Shown here: one piece after another, positions 18,168 through 27,330 of the stretch | Numbering within the stretch: position 1 is the stretch's first letter | How the letters are laid out: each line of letters opens with the position of its first letter | From: Pseudoxanthomonas kaohsiungensis | GTDB taxonomy: Bacteria > Pseudomonadota > Gammaproteobacteria > Xanthomonadales > Xanthomonadaceae | DNA length: 64,000 nt | Assembly (NCBI RefSeq): GCF_010211765.1 | Contig: NZ_PDWO01000005.1 | Coordinates: 167,319-231,318, forward strand | Direction: 5' to 3' | Notes under the pieces: generated by a model | The model's input: only the letters and a program-made list of their open reading frames with translations | Databases searched by the model: none | Told to the model about the DNA's origin: nothing | Translations under genes and position numbers: made by a program

Positions 18168-19553
18168 ATGATCCAACCCGCTTCGAGCACGCTGCCCGTG
18201 CAGGACGCACGCATCTACCCGCGCGGCGGGCTCGATGTCCTTTCGCGCACGGAAGTCGCGCGGCTGCGGGACGCGTCGGCCGGCGGCATGCACGAGCTGC
18301 TGCGCCGCTGCGCGCTGGCGGTGCTGACCAGCGGCAGCGCCAGCGACGACCCGCGCGCGGCGCGCGACCTGTACCCGGACTTCGACATCCAGGTCACCCA
18401 GCAGGATCGCGGCGTGCGCATCGACCTGGTCAACGCACCGGCGATGGCGTTCGTCGACGGCGAAATCATCCGCGGCGTGGCCGAGCTGCTGTTCGCCACC
18501 GTCCGCGACTTGGCCTGGACCGCGATCGAGCTGGGCGAGGACTGCGTGAGTGGGGAGCTCGACTCCTCGGCCGGCATCACCGACTCGGTGTTCGGCCTGT
18601 TGCGCAACGCGCGCATCCTGCAGCCATCCGACCCGAACCTGGTGGTGTGCTGGGGCGGCCACTCGATCTCGCGCGAGGAATACATCTACACCAAGCAGGT
18701 CGGCTACGAGCTCGGGTTGCGCGGGCTGGACATCTGCACCGGCTGCGGCCCGGGCGCGATGAAGGGGCCGATGAAGGGCGCCACCATCGCCCATGCCAAG
18801 CAGCGGCGCAGCCGTACCCGCTATATCGGCATCACCGAGCCCGGGATCATCGCCGCCGAGTCGCCGAACCCGATCGTGAACCACCTGGTGATCATGCCGG
18901 ACATCGAGAAGCGGCTGGAGGCGTTCGTGCGCCTGGGCCACGGCATCATCGTGTTTCCCGGTGGCGTGGGTACCGCCGAGGAGATCCTCTACCTGCTCGG
19001 CATACTCCTGCGCGAGGAGAACGCCGACCTGCCGTTCCCGCTGATCCTGACCGGACCGACGATCGCCGCGCCGTACTTCGAGCAGATCGATCGTTTCCTG
19101 CGCCTGACATTGGGCGAGGCCGCCACCTCGCGCTACGAGATCGTGATCGGCGACCCGGCCGCGGTATCCAAGAAGATGACCGCCGGCATCCGCAAGGTGC
19201 GCGAGGCCCGGATCGCGCACAAGGACTCGTTCTACTTCAACTGGGGCGTGGACATCCCGCTGGAGTACCAGCGCCCGTTCGTGCCCAGCCACGAAGCGAT
19301 GGCCGCGCTGGACCTGCACCACGGCCGCCCGCCGTCGGCGCTGGCCGCCGACCTGCGCCGCGCGTTCTCCGGGATCGTGGCCGGCAACGTCAAGGAGGAC
19401 GGCATGCGCCGGATCGAGCAGCACGGCCCGTTCGAGATCCACGGCGCGCCGGACATGATGCAGGCGCTGGACGGGCTGCTGCGGGCGTTCGTGGAGCAGA
19501 GGCGGATGAAGATCGCCGGGGAGTACAGGCCGTGTTATCGGGTGGTGGCCTGA
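18168..19553 (+). CDS. ppnN: Pyrimidine/purine nucleotide 5'-monophosphate nucleosidase (LOG family)
   Basis: Homologue of E. coli YgdH/PpnN, which splits nucleoside monophosphates to base and ribose-5-phosphate and is tuned by (p)ppGpp in E. coli. The LOG motif PGGVGTAEE is present in the middle with the companion GCGPGAMKGPMKGA. N- and C-terminal flanking domains (DARIYPRGGLDVLS; HGPFEIHGAPDMM) match the long PpnN form. Length is 461 residues (454 in E. coli). ATG 18168 has GAGG nine bases upstream; ATG 18153 would add five residues. Confidence 0.9.
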   Translation: MIQPASSTLPVQDARIYPRGGLDVLSRTEVARLRDASAGGMHELLRRCALAVLTSGSASDDPRAARDLYPDFDIQVTQQDRGVRIDLVNAPAMAFVDGEIIRGVAELLFATVRDLAWTAIELGEDCVSGELDSSAGITDSVFGLLRNARILQPSDPNLVVCWGGHSISREEYIYTKQVGYELGLRGLDICTGCGPGAMKGPMKGATIAHAKQRRSRTRYIGITEPGIIAAESPNPIVNHLVIMPDIEKRLEAFVRLGHGIIVFPGGVGTAEEILYLLGILLREENADLPFPLILTGPTIAAPYFEQIDRFLRLTLGEAATSRYEIVIGDPAAVSKKMTAGIRKVREARIAHKDSFYFNWGVDIPLEYQRPFVPSHEAMAALDLHHGRPPSALAADLRRAFSGIVAGNVKEDGMRRIEQHGPFEIHGAPDMMQALDGLLRAFVEQRRMKIAGEYRPCYRVVA

Positions 19554-19614
19554 GTCCCGATCGGCTGCACCCCTCCGCCCCTCCGGCCGGATCGACCGTT
19601 CGTCCCGGAGCTGC

Positions 19615-19642
19615 TTGCGCCGCGCCCCGGCCGGGCTAGGCT
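19615..19642 (+). promoter_or_regulatory. Candidate promoter of the minor-pilin operon
   Basis: TTGCGC (19615-19620) and TAGGCT (19637-19642) lie 16 bp apart, upstream of the first pilin gene at 19671. A GGGGAA ribosome-site-like stretch lies between the -10 and the ATG. Moderate match to sigma-70; no sigma-54 GG-N10-GC pattern was noted. Confidence 0.35.
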
Positions 19643-19670
19643 GCGAGGCATCACGCTGGGGAACAACCGC

Positions 19671-20174
19671 ATGTCGCCCGAACGCCAGACTGGCTTCACC
19701 CTGGTCGAGCTGATGATCACCATCGCTGTGCTGGCGATCCTGCTCGGCCTGGCCCTGCCCAGTTTCCAGGGCAGCCTGCGCTCGAACCGGGTAGCCACCA
19801 CCAGCAACGAAGTGCTGGCCTCGATGTCGCTGGCCAGGACCGAAGCCATCCGTGGCATTGGCCGCGCTGGGGTGTGCCCCAGTACATCCGGAACGGCCTG
19901 CGTGGCCAATACCGACTGGGCCGCAGGCTGGGTCGTCTGGCATGAGATCCCGGCGGCCGGCGGACCGGTGTTCACCGTGGTCAAGGTCATCCAGCCCAAG
20001 CAGCGGACCACCGTCACCGGGCCGGCGGACGGAGTCGTGTTCACCGCGCAGGGTCGCGCGCAGGCGGGTGCCACCCAGGTCGGCGTCGCCCCGTCCGATG
20101 CCGCCGATCCCGCGCGCTGCATCCGGGTCGGGGTTACCGGGCAGTCGCGGATCGAGCAGGGGGCGTGTTCATGA
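19671..20174 (+). CDS. fimT: Type IV pilus minor pilin / pseudopilin, FimT/FimU (GspH) family
   Basis: Type III signal peptide with prepilin peptidase site G^FTLVELMITIAVLAILLGLALP after an 8-residue leader (MSPERQTG). The mature protein of about 159 residues has the GspH/FimT pattern (TSNEVLASMSLARTEAI) and two Cys pairs that could form disulfides. Such minor pilins form the priming tip complex with PilV, PilW, PilX, PilE and PilY1. First gene of that operon; its last 4 bases overlap the pilV ATG. Confidence 0.9.
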   Translation: MSPERQTGFTLVELMITIAVLAILLGLALPSFQGSLRSNRVATTSNEVLASMSLARTEAIRGIGRAGVCPSTSGTACVANTDWAAGWVVWHEIPAAGGPVFTVVKVIQPKQRTTVTGPADGVVFTAQGRAQAGATQVGVAPSDAADPARCIRVGVTGQSRIEQGACS

Positions 20175-20659
20175 ATCGACGTTGCTACCGGCTGGGACGC
20201 GGGCACGCCGCCGGCTTCAGCCTGATCGAGGTGATGGTCGCCGTGCTGGTGCTGGGCCTGGGCCTGCTCGGCTTCGCCCTGCTGCAGACCATGAGCGTGC
20301 GCTTCACCCAGAGCGCCAACCAGCGCACCCAGGCCACCAACCTGGCCTACGACATGCTCGACCAGATGCGTGCCAACCGGATCGCCGCCGGGCAGTACGC
20401 CGGCGCCTACAACGCGGCCACGGCCGGGGCCGGCTGCCTGCCCAACGCGCAGGTGTCGGCTGGCGCCTACAAGAGCGTCTGGGAATGCCGCATGGGCAAG
20501 GCCCTGGGCGCAGGCGCCACCGCGACCGTCCAGTTCGCCAACGGTGTCGCCACGGTGTCCATCACCTGGGGCGACGAGCGCTGGAACGACGCCGATGGCG
20601 ATGGCACGGTCAGTGCCGCCGAGGGCAACCGCACATTTGCCACGGTGACGCGCCTGTGA
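20171..20659 (+). CDS. pilV: Type IV pilus modification/minor pilin PilV
   Basis: A 162-residue minor pilin with processing site G^FSLIEVMVAVLVLGLGLLGFA after a basic leader (MNRRCYRLGRGHAA). The LLGFALLQTMSVRFTQSANQ segment is typical of PilV. The C-terminal half contains DADGDGTVSAAEG, an EF-hand-like calcium-binding loop. ATG 20171 overlaps the fimT stop; a GTG six bases earlier is an alternative. Its stop overlaps the next gene (GTGA). Confidence 0.9.
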   Translation: MNRRCYRLGRGHAAGFSLIEVMVAVLVLGLGLLGFALLQTMSVRFTQSANQRTQATNLAYDMLDQMRANRIAAGQYAGAYNAATAGAGCLPNAQVSAGAYKSVWECRMGKALGAGATATVQFANGVATVSITWGDERWNDADGDGTVSAAEGNRTFATVTRL

Positions 20660-21717
20660 ACATGACATCCCGCCGCCATAGCCAGGGCCTGTCGCTGATC
20701 GAGCTGATGATCGCGCTGCTGATCGGCACCATCCTCCTGCTCGGGGTGGTGCAGGTGTTCGGCGCCTCGCGCACGGCCTACCAGTTGTCCGAGGGCATGT
20801 CGCGCACCCAGGAGAACGCACGCTTCGCCCTGGATTACCTGCAGCGCGATATCCGCATGGCCGGCCACTTCGGCTGCGTCAACGACCAGGCGCGCAGCCA
20901 GAGTGCCGGCGGACTGGTCTCGCACTTCGCCGCCAACGGACCGACCGATTTCGGCTTCTCCGTGCGCGGCTACGACAACGCCACTCCTCCCGGCATCGTG
21001 CTGGCGCCGGCGCGCGTGGCCGGGACCGACGCGATCGTCCTGCGCTACCTGGGAGGCGATGGCGTTCCGGTCACGGCCATCGACGCCGCGGGCCGAACCA
21101 TCGACATCAATCCGGCGCGCTGGGCCTCGCTCACCGTCGCCGGGACGCCAGACCCGGTCCTGTTCGGCGTGGGCGATTGCGCCTATGCCGACGTGTTCGA
21201 AGCCACGGCCACCAGTGCCGCGGCCGGCCGCGTCACCGCGCCGGCGACCGTGGACCTGGGGCGGTATTCGGCCAGTGCCGATGGCGGGCCGACCATGCTG
21301 TACCGTGCCGAGGCGCTGGTCTACTACATCGGCCTGGGCGCCGGTGGCCAGCCGTCGTTGTGGCGTGCCCGCATCAATGCCAATGGCACCACCGCCAGCG
21401 AAGAGCTGGTGGAGGGCATCGAGAACCTGCAGTTCCGCTACGGCATCGACCGCAACGCGGCCCCGGCGCTCCCCAGCGGCTACATCGCCACCCAGGGCAC
21501 GGCCACCGACGTCGGCGCGACTGCGGACCGCTGGCTCCGCATCGGCCAGGTGCAGGTGGGCCTGCTCGCTTCCAGCCCGAACCGTGCCGCATCCGTGCAG
21601 GCCAGCCAGATCACGCCGATGCTGCTGGGCGAGGCACAGGCACCGGCGGCCGACGGGCGCTATCGCGCGGTGTACGAATCCACCATCGCTTTGCGCAACC
21701 GCCTCTACGGAAACTGA
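20656..21717 (+). CDS. pilW: Type IV pilus minor pilin PilW
   Basis: A 353-residue minor pilin, the usual large size of PilW. Processing site at G^LSLIELMIALLIGTILLLGVVQ after MTSRRHSQ. The blocks YQLSEGMSRTQENARFALDYLQ and DIRMAGHFGC are PilW hallmarks. The rest is a beta-rich periplasmic domain (about 80-340) ending NRLYGN. A GTG at 20656 overlaps the pilV stop; ATG at 20662, two codons on, may be the true start. Confidence 0.9.
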   Translation: MNMTSRRHSQGLSLIELMIALLIGTILLLGVVQVFGASRTAYQLSEGMSRTQENARFALDYLQRDIRMAGHFGCVNDQARSQSAGGLVSHFAANGPTDFGFSVRGYDNATPPGIVLAPARVAGTDAIVLRYLGGDGVPVTAIDAAGRTIDINPARWASLTVAGTPDPVLFGVGDCAYADVFEATATSAAAGRVTAPATVDLGRYSASADGGPTMLYRAEALVYYIGLGAGGQPSLWRARINANGTTASEELVEGIENLQFRYGIDRNAAPALPSGYIATQGTATDVGATADRWLRIGQVQVGLLASSPNRAASVQASQITPMLLGEAQAPAADGRYRAVYESTIALRNRLYGN

Positions 21718-21722
21718 CCGCC

Positions 21723-22247
21723 ATGCATCCGAAGCCCAAGTCCCATGGATTCCGGCCCGGCTCGGGGCGTCCTTCGCGCCAGGGCGGCGCGGCGCTGTAC
21801 GTGGCGCTGATGATCCTGGTCCTGCTGGCCCTGATCGGCATCGTCGGCATGCAGGTGGCCGGACTGCAGGAGCGCATGGCCGCCAACTACCTGGCGACCA
21901 ATGTGGCATTCCAGACCGCCGAAGCCGACGTGCGCCTGCGCGAGTGCTTCATCGAGGGCGTGGTCAACCGCGATGGCGTGTGCGCCGCTGGCACCGCGCC
22001 GATCCAGCAGTCGTGCGAGGACGGCTTCGATCCCAGCGACTGGGCTGCCGGCCTGTCCAACCTGGTGCCGCAGGCCAACTGGGTCAGCATCCGCGAGATC
22101 GGCCAGTGCATCTCCGGCAATGCCGACATGGACATGGGGGTCCGCCCGGTCACCGAGGATCCCAACCGGGTCTTCCAGGTCACCACCTACGCCACCAATC
22201 CTGCGGCCACCGCCAACGCGGCGGTCGACACCATCTTCCGACCCTGA
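21723..22247 (+). CDS. pilX: Type IV pilus assembly protein PilX
   Basis: A 174-residue minor pilin of the PilX class. These have a Gly-Ala start to the hydrophobic segment instead of the classic F-x-L-x-E site: RQGGAALYVALMILVLLALIGIVGMQ. The Glu at mature position 5 is absent, as is usual for GspK/PilX tip subunits. Next comes QERMAANYLATNVAFQTAEAD, a PilX signature. It lies five bases after pilW and ten before pilY1, whose GAGGAG ribosome site overlaps the pilX stop. Confidence 0.88.
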   Translation: MHPKPKSHGFRPGSGRPSRQGGAALYVALMILVLLALIGIVGMQVAGLQERMAANYLATNVAFQTAEADVRLRECFIEGVVNRDGVCAAGTAPIQQSCEDGFDPSDWAAGLSNLVPQANWVSIREIGQCISGNADMDMGVRPVTEDPNRVFQVTTYATNPAATANAAVDTIFRP

Positions 22248-22257
22248 GGAGCCAGTC

Positions 22258-25200
22258 ATGGCATCCCGTCGCACCCGACTCATCACCGTCTCCGCCGCGG
22301 TCGCCGTGCTTGGCGGCGGCTATGGCCTGTACCTGGCGACCGCCGCGCCGCCGCCGCCGGAACTGGCACAGGCGCCGATGAACATCACCAACGTGATCCC
22401 GCCGGCGTTCATCATGGCGGTGGACAACTCGGGGTCGATGAGCACGGACGAAACTCTGTTCAGGACTGCTACCGGTCCGGGCTACCTGAACAACACGACG
22501 CGCAGCTTCTTCAATGCAACCACTGGTGTGCTGAATTCGTCCGGTGGCACTTCTGTCACCAAGCACATGGATGGTGGGCTGGACGCCGACTACTACGGTG
22601 CATTGCGCAATCCCGAGTACAACCGTGCATTCTTCAATCCGCATTCGACCTACCTGCCGTGGCGCACTTCGACCGGCACGCTGGAGGCGAACTCCAACAC
22701 CGCTGCCGCGGCAGAAGATCCGCGCGGGTCCGGCAAGGGCGCGGCGACCCCGTTCACGACCTACGACTTCACCAATAGTCTCACCACGACCGAGACCTGG
22801 CATAGCGGCAAGGTGATGCCGGCCGGTACGTATTACAACAACGACAAGAGCTGTAACCGTGAAACGGGCAGTACGAATCTCGGCTGGCGTACGCTGACAG
22901 CGGATAAGACCTTCACTTCAGACTGCTCGACGCAGTTCCGCTATTACCCGGCACGGGTGTACCTGGATACCGACGCTACGCCGCCGCCTGGTTTCGACAC
23001 CAGCAAGCGCGTGCTGGTCAAGGGAGCGGGTCCGCTGGGCGCGGACATGTACCGCTATGACTACGTGGCGTCGAATTTCACCACCGGCGGTGCCGCGGCG
23101 GTGCAGAACTTCGCCAACTGGTGGACTTATTACGGCAACCGCAACCGCGCGATGATCGCCGCGATGACGCATTCGGTGTCGGATTTCACCAAGATGCGGA
23201 TCGGCTACTTCCAGATCAATACGCCGCCGGCCTCGCAGGGTGACAGCAACGACGCGAACGTCGCCATGCGTGACATGGGTGTCCAGACCGAACGCGACGC
23301 GCTGTATGCGGCGATGCGCAACCTCAATGCGTCCGGCAACACGCCCACGCGGCGTGCCACCGCCCGCCTGGTCAGGCAGTTCATGCGCACTGATACCAAT
23401 GCGCCGATCAAGCTGCAGTGCCAGAAGAATGGCGGCATGCTGTTCACCGACGGCTACACGAACGATATCGATTCGTCCGGCTACTGGAACGTGGGCAACG
23501 TCGATGGCGCGTTTACGGCACCCTACGGTGGCGGTGTTGCATCGTCGAACACCATCGCCGACTACGCTATGTATGGCTACAACACCAACCTGCGCCCGGA
23601 CCTGACGGCCGGCATGGTGCCGGTGCCGCAGGCGTGCTCGGGATCGCCTCCCAACGGCATGGACTGCAACAAGAACCTGCACATGAACTTCTACGGCGTC
23701 ACCTTGGGTGCGCGCGGTGCGGTGTTCGACGTGAACATGCCGGCAACCAACGATCCCTACGCCAATCCACCGGCCTGGGGCGCGACCGGAACCATGAACC
23801 TGCAGCCGGAGAACGTCGACGACATCTGGCACGCGGCGCTGAACTCGCGCGGCGAGTTCATCAATGCCTCCTCGCCCGCCGAAATCACCGAAGCGATGCG
23901 CCGCATCCTGGCTTCCGTGAACGAAGGCGCCACCCCGTCCGGCACGCTGGGCGTCACCGGTGCTCGCGTGGGTGCAGGATCGCTGGTGGTCGAGCCCCGC
24001 TACGAATCCACCAACAACGGCACCGACTGGTACAGCAAGCTGGATGCCATCAAGGTCAGCAGTCATCCGATCACCGGTGAGGTGACCCTGGTGAATGCCT
24101 GGGAAGCCAGTGCAAGGATCGAAGCGCAGGGTGCGGCCGCAAGGACCATCCGCCACGGCGTGACTACCACCAGCGAAGTGCCGACCGTGGTGGATTTCAA
24201 CGCCGCCAACCTGACCCTTGCCAGCCTGTGCTCGGCTGCGGATCCGCTCAGGACCGTCGCCTGCAGCACCGCCTCGATCACCGGTCTGGCCGGTGGCGGC
24301 ATGAACATCAATCGTGCTGTCGCCTACCTGCGTGGCAGCCGTGTGGACGAAGGGGTGCTGCGGACGCGCACCACGATCCTCGGCGACATCGTCAATTCCT
24401 CGCCTGTGGTATCGGTGCCCACCGATGATTACGGCTACAGGAATCTTGGTGGCACCCTGGGCTCGACCTACGCGACTTTCCTCACCAGCAAGGCCGCCAC
24501 CGGCCGACCGCTGGTGCTGTTCGGCGCCAATGACGGCATGTTCCACGTCGTGGATGGTCGTGACAGTGGCAGCGGCGGCCAGGAAGACTTCGCCTACATC
24601 CCGGCCACGGCCCTGGGCCACATGGGCAACCTGCTGTTCCCGTACGTCGCCGCGGACAAGAACAACCAGAAATTCGAACACCGCTACTTCGTCGACGGGC
24701 CGGTGACCGTCTCCGACGCCTTCATCGGCGGGAGCTGGAAGACGGTTGCCGTGGGCACATCCGGGGCGGGTGGTCGCAGCGTGTTCGCGCTGGACATCAC
24801 CAATCCGTCGGCGATCACCGTGTTGTGGGAGATCAACGACCGCATCGCCAGCAAGCCGGCCATCACCAACAACATCGGCTATGTCCTCGGTAAGCCGGTG
24901 ATCGTGCCGTTCAAGAACACCGCCGGGACGGTGACCTGGAAGGCGATCTTCGGCAACGGCTACAACAGCACCAGCCAGCGGGCCAGCCTGTTCGTGGTCG
25001 ACCTGGCCACGGGCGCCACCACCACCATCGTCGCATCCGAGACCCCGGTGCCTGCCTACAATGGCCTGGGCAATGTCTCGGTGGTGGACCTCAAGCGCCG
25101 CAACGCCGGCAACACCGCCTGGATCAACGGCGGCGACGGCTATGCCGACACGGTGTATTCAGCCGATCAGAATGGCGCGGTGTGGAAGTTCGACCTGCTG

Positions 25201-25947
25201 ACCAACGCGGTGGCGCTGGGTGGAAGCCCGCTGTTCGCGGCCACCAACGCCGGCGGCCAGCGCCAGTCGATCACCGGTGGCCTGACCGTGGCGCGGGGCC
25301 CTGGCGGCGGCGTGATGGTCTACTTCGGCACCGGCAGCTTTGCGTTCACGGGTGACCCGCTCGACCAGGGCGTCCAGTCCATATACGGCGTCCTCGACAA
25401 GGACGTGGCGGTTGCCGGGCGTGGCCAGTTGCTGCAACAGACGGTCGGGGTCGACGCCGGCAGTTTCCGCGAGACGAGCAACAACATGATGACCGCCGGC
25501 AAGTCGGGCTGGTACATCGACCTGCCTGCGGGCGAGCGTTTCGTCGGCTATCCCAGGATCGAGAGCGGGATGGTGTTCTTCCCCACTTACGAACCGTCGG
25601 TGGCGCAGGCCTCGGACTGCTCCGTGGCGGGCAAGAACTGGCTCTACGGCCTGAACACCCTGAGCGGTGGCGCGGCGATGACCTACGTGCGCATGGGTTC
25701 CCCGACGGGTCCGCAGCCGGCCTCGGCCACCGGCGCGGTGGCGCTGAACACGGGCGGTACTGCGCCGGTCAAGGACGTGGCGGTGTTGACCACGCCGCGG
25801 GTGGGGCCGCTGGCGGCGGGCGCAAGCCAGGCTGATATCGATGCGGCGCTGGGTGCACAGTGCTCGATGGTGGTGCGGGTGGCCGGTGCGCCGCCGATGT
25901 ACCTGCCGCGGCCGTGCGGCAGGCAGTCCTGGAGGCAGGTGCGATGA
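22258..25947 (+). CDS. pilY1: Type IV pilus tip adhesin / assembly factor PilY1
   Basis: A 1229-residue exported protein with an N-terminal hydrophobic signal (LITVSAAVAVLGGGYGLYLA). A von Willebrand A-like domain has a complete metal-site pattern: VDNSGSMSTDE near residue 60, a Thr in SGNTPTRR, and the Asp of FTDGYTND. The C-terminal half is the PilY1 beta-propeller: GDIVNSSPVV, FGANDGMFHVVDGRD, FGNGYNSTSQ. The INGGDGYADTVYSADQNG loop is the calcium-site region, with its first Asp replaced. GAGGAG lies six bases before the ATG. The 3' end overlaps pilE by 4 bases. Confidence 0.95.
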   Translation: MASRRTRLITVSAAVAVLGGGYGLYLATAAPPPPELAQAPMNITNVIPPAFIMAVDNSGSMSTDETLFRTATGPGYLNNTTRSFFNATTGVLNSSGGTSVTKHMDGGLDADYYGALRNPEYNRAFFNPHSTYLPWRTSTGTLEANSNTAAAAEDPRGSGKGAATPFTTYDFTNSLTTTETWHSGKVMPAGTYYNNDKSCNRETGSTNLGWRTLTADKTFTSDCSTQFRYYPARVYLDTDATPPPGFDTSKRVLVKGAGPLGADMYRYDYVASNFTTGGAAAVQNFANWWTYYGNRNRAMIAAMTHSVSDFTKMRIGYFQINTPPASQGDSNDANVAMRDMGVQTERDALYAAMRNLNASGNTPTRRATARLVRQFMRTDTNAPIKLQCQKNGGMLFTDGYTNDIDSSGYWNVGNVDGAFTAPYGGGVASSNTIADYAMYGYNTNLRPDLTAGMVPVPQACSGSPPNGMDCNKNLHMNFYGVTLGARGAVFDVNMPATNDPYANPPAWGATGTMNLQPENVDDIWHAALNSRGEFINASSPAEITEAMRRILASVNEGATPSGTLGVTGARVGAGSLVVEPRYESTNNGTDWYSKLDAIKVSSHPITGEVTLVNAWEASARIEAQGAAARTIRHGVTTTSEVPTVVDFNAANLTLASLCSAADPLRTVACSTASITGLAGGGMNINRAVAYLRGSRVDEGVLRTRTTILGDIVNSSPVVSVPTDDYGYRNLGGTLGSTYATFLTSKAATGRPLVLFGANDGMFHVVDGRDSGSGGQEDFAYIPATALGHMGNLLFPYVAADKNNQKFEHRYFVDGPVTVSDAFIGGSWKTVAVGTSGAGGRSVFALDITNPSAITVLWEINDRIASKPAITNNIGYVLGKPVIVPFKNTAGTVTWKAIFGNGYNSTSQRASLFVVDLATGATTTIVASETPVPAYNGLGNVSVVDLKRRNAGNTAWINGGDGYADTVYSADQNGAVWKFDLLTNAVALGGSPLFAATNAGGQRQSITGGLTVARGPGGGVMVYFGTGSFAFTGDPLDQGVQSIYGVLDKDVAVAGRGQLLQQTVGVDAGSFRETSNNMMTAGKSGWYIDLPAGERFVGYPRIESGMVFFPTYEPSVAQASDCSVAGKNWLYGLNTLSGGAAMTYVRMGSPTGPQPASATGAVALNTGGTAPVKDVAVLTTPRVGPLAAGASQADIDAALGAQCSMVVRVAGAPPMYLPRPCGRQSWRQVR

Positions 25948-26396
25948 ACCGGAGGGGGCACATGGACAGCGCGACTACCTTGAGCGGGAACGCCAGGCGC
26001 GTGGCCGGGGGTTTCACCCTGATCGAACTGATGATCGTGGTGGCGGTCGTGGCGATCCTCGCCTCGATCGCCGTGCCCTCCTACCAGGAGCAGATCCGCA
26101 AGTCGCGGCGTGCACAGGCCAAGGCCGACATCGTCGAGTACATGCAGATGGCCGAGCGCTACTTCACGGTCAACAACACCTACGTCGGCTTCACCCTGCC
26201 CGTGGCGGTCTCCCCGCGCGAGGCCGGGGCGACGGCGCGCTACAACCTGGCCGCTTCGACCCAGACCGCCACGGCGCTGGTGCTGACCGCCACTGCGCTG
26301 GGGCCGCAGGCCAGTGACCGCTGCGGCAACCTGTCAGTCAGCAACACCGGCCTGAAGACCGAAAGCGGGACGGCGACGCTGGCCGAATGCTGGTGA
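25944..26396 (+). CDS. pilE: Type IV minor pilin PilE
   Basis: A 150-residue pilin with processing site G^FTLIELMIVVAVVAILASIAVPSYQ after a 23-residue basic leader. The following helix (IRKSRRAQAKADIVEYMQMAERYF) and a C-terminal Cys pair (DRCGNLSV...LAECW) forming the D-region loop match PilE of xanthomonads and Pseudomonas. GGAGG (25931-25935) precedes the ATG, which overlaps the pilY1 stop. Last gene of the six-gene operon, closed by a terminator. Confidence 0.92.
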   Translation: MNRRGHMDSATTLSGNARRVAGGFTLIELMIVVAVVAILASIAVPSYQEQIRKSRRAQAKADIVEYMQMAERYFTVNNTYVGFTLPVAVSPREAGATARYNLAASTQTATALVLTATALGPQASDRCGNLSVSNTGLKTESGTATLAECW

Positions 26397-26427
26397 GCAG
26401 GTCGCGGCGCAACCGCCGGAAATGAAG

Positions 26428-26453
26428 AAAGGCCGCGATCGCTCGCGGCCTTT
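26428..26453. terminator. Bidirectional Rho-independent terminator
   Basis: AAAGGCCGCGA (26428-26438) and TCGCGGCCTTT (26443-26453) pair perfectly across a 4-base loop. A-rich and T-rich ends on either side let it serve both pilE (plus strand) and tRNA-Asn (minus strand). Confidence 0.82.
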
Positions 26454-26460
26454 CCGTATA

Positions 26461-26537
26461 TGGCGCCCGAAGTTGGACTCGAACCAACGACCCCCTGATT
26501 AACAGTCAAGTGCTCTAACCGGCTGAGCTATTCGGGC
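26461..26537 (-). tRNA. tRNA-Asn (anticodon GTT)
   Basis: On the minus strand the acceptor arm GCCCGAA (from 26537) pairs with TTCGGGC. The D-arm is TAGCTCAGCCGG, the anticodon loop CTGTTAA centres on GTT, and the T-arm has GGTTCGAGTCC. The CCA end is encoded (26463-26461). All four arms are intact. Confidence 0.96.
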
Positions 26538-26686
26538 GGGGGCGCACATTGTAGGGGCAGGGGCAGTGGCCGGGCAAGACTTGCCGGCTGCGCGACGTCC
26601 ACTGGCGGGCAGGCCCGCGCCGGACGGGTCGGATGGCCGCGGCGTCGCATGCTGGCTGAACTGGCCGGCGGCGCGGCCCGGGCGGC

Positions 26687-27229
26687 TCATGCCGGTGGAC
26701 AGGGCGCCTCGTAAGCGGGGCGCCGGGTCCGGACCCGGCCGACATTGTTGACGATGACTTCGCCGCGCAGCACCCCGGCACTGCATACCCGCAGGGTGAG
26801 GTTGTTGCCGCCGCTGCGTCCATCGGGCTGGTAGCGCACGCGCATGCGCCCGGCGGTGGCCGAAACCCGTACGGATTCGTGCAGCGGCTGTCGCTCCTGG
26901 CGCAGGATGTCGTCGTTGCCGCGTGGCTGGGGGCTGCGGGTCGGATCCAGGTAGAGCAGCCAGCCGGCACTCCAGTCCGGTTCGGTGCGGCAGCGACCAT
27001 CTCCCAGGGAGGGGCAGGCGGTCACGGGCACCCGCCGGGCGATGGCGGTGTTGCGCGCCTGCGACAGCTGCGTGGCAACCTGGTGCATGGCAGTCGCCGC
27101 ACGCTGGCGGCGCAGCGTTTCCTGGAACCCCGGCAGGGCAAGCCCTGCCAGGATGGCGACCACGGCCAGCACGATCGATGTTTCCACCAGGCTGAACCCG
27201 GCGACATGTCCCGGCGCATCCTTGCGCAT
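26687..27229 (-). CDS. Second FimT/GspH-family pseudopilin, unlinked
   Basis: A 180-residue protein with a prepilin site (G^FSLVETSIVLAVVAILAGLALP) after an 11-residue leader. GspH/FimT features follow (ATAMHQVATQLSQARNTAIARR), with Cys pairs at PSLGDGRC and near the C-terminus. It lies alone on the minus strand between tRNA-Asn and a repeat, apart from the minor-pilin operon that already has a FimT. It could be a variant tip pilin or a DNA-uptake pseudopilin. Glu5 of the mature protein is kept (SLVE), so assembly competence is likely. Confidence 0.85.
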   Translation of the reverse strand: MRKDAPGHVAGFSLVETSIVLAVVAILAGLALPGFQETLRRQRAATAMHQVATQLSQARNTAIARRVPVTACPSLGDGRCRTEPDWSAGWLLYLDPTRSPQPRGNDDILRQERQPLHESVRVSATAGRMRVRYQPDGRSGGNNLTLRVCSAGVLRGEVIVNNVGRVRTRRPAYEAPCPPA

Positions 27230-27330
27230 GGGCGAAATCCTTTTCGCTCGGGGTGTTCAGGATCGGCCGGGAGGCGGACCGGCGGTATCGGCGGCTTGCA
27301 GGTGCGTCCTGTAGGAATAGGTCCCAGCGG

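Noticed and set aside
19852..20655. Extension of the pilW frame far upstream over fimT and pilV
   Set aside because: The prepilin leader peptide must be at the N-terminus. The upstream translation is an Arg/Pro-rich shadow of two well-supported genes.
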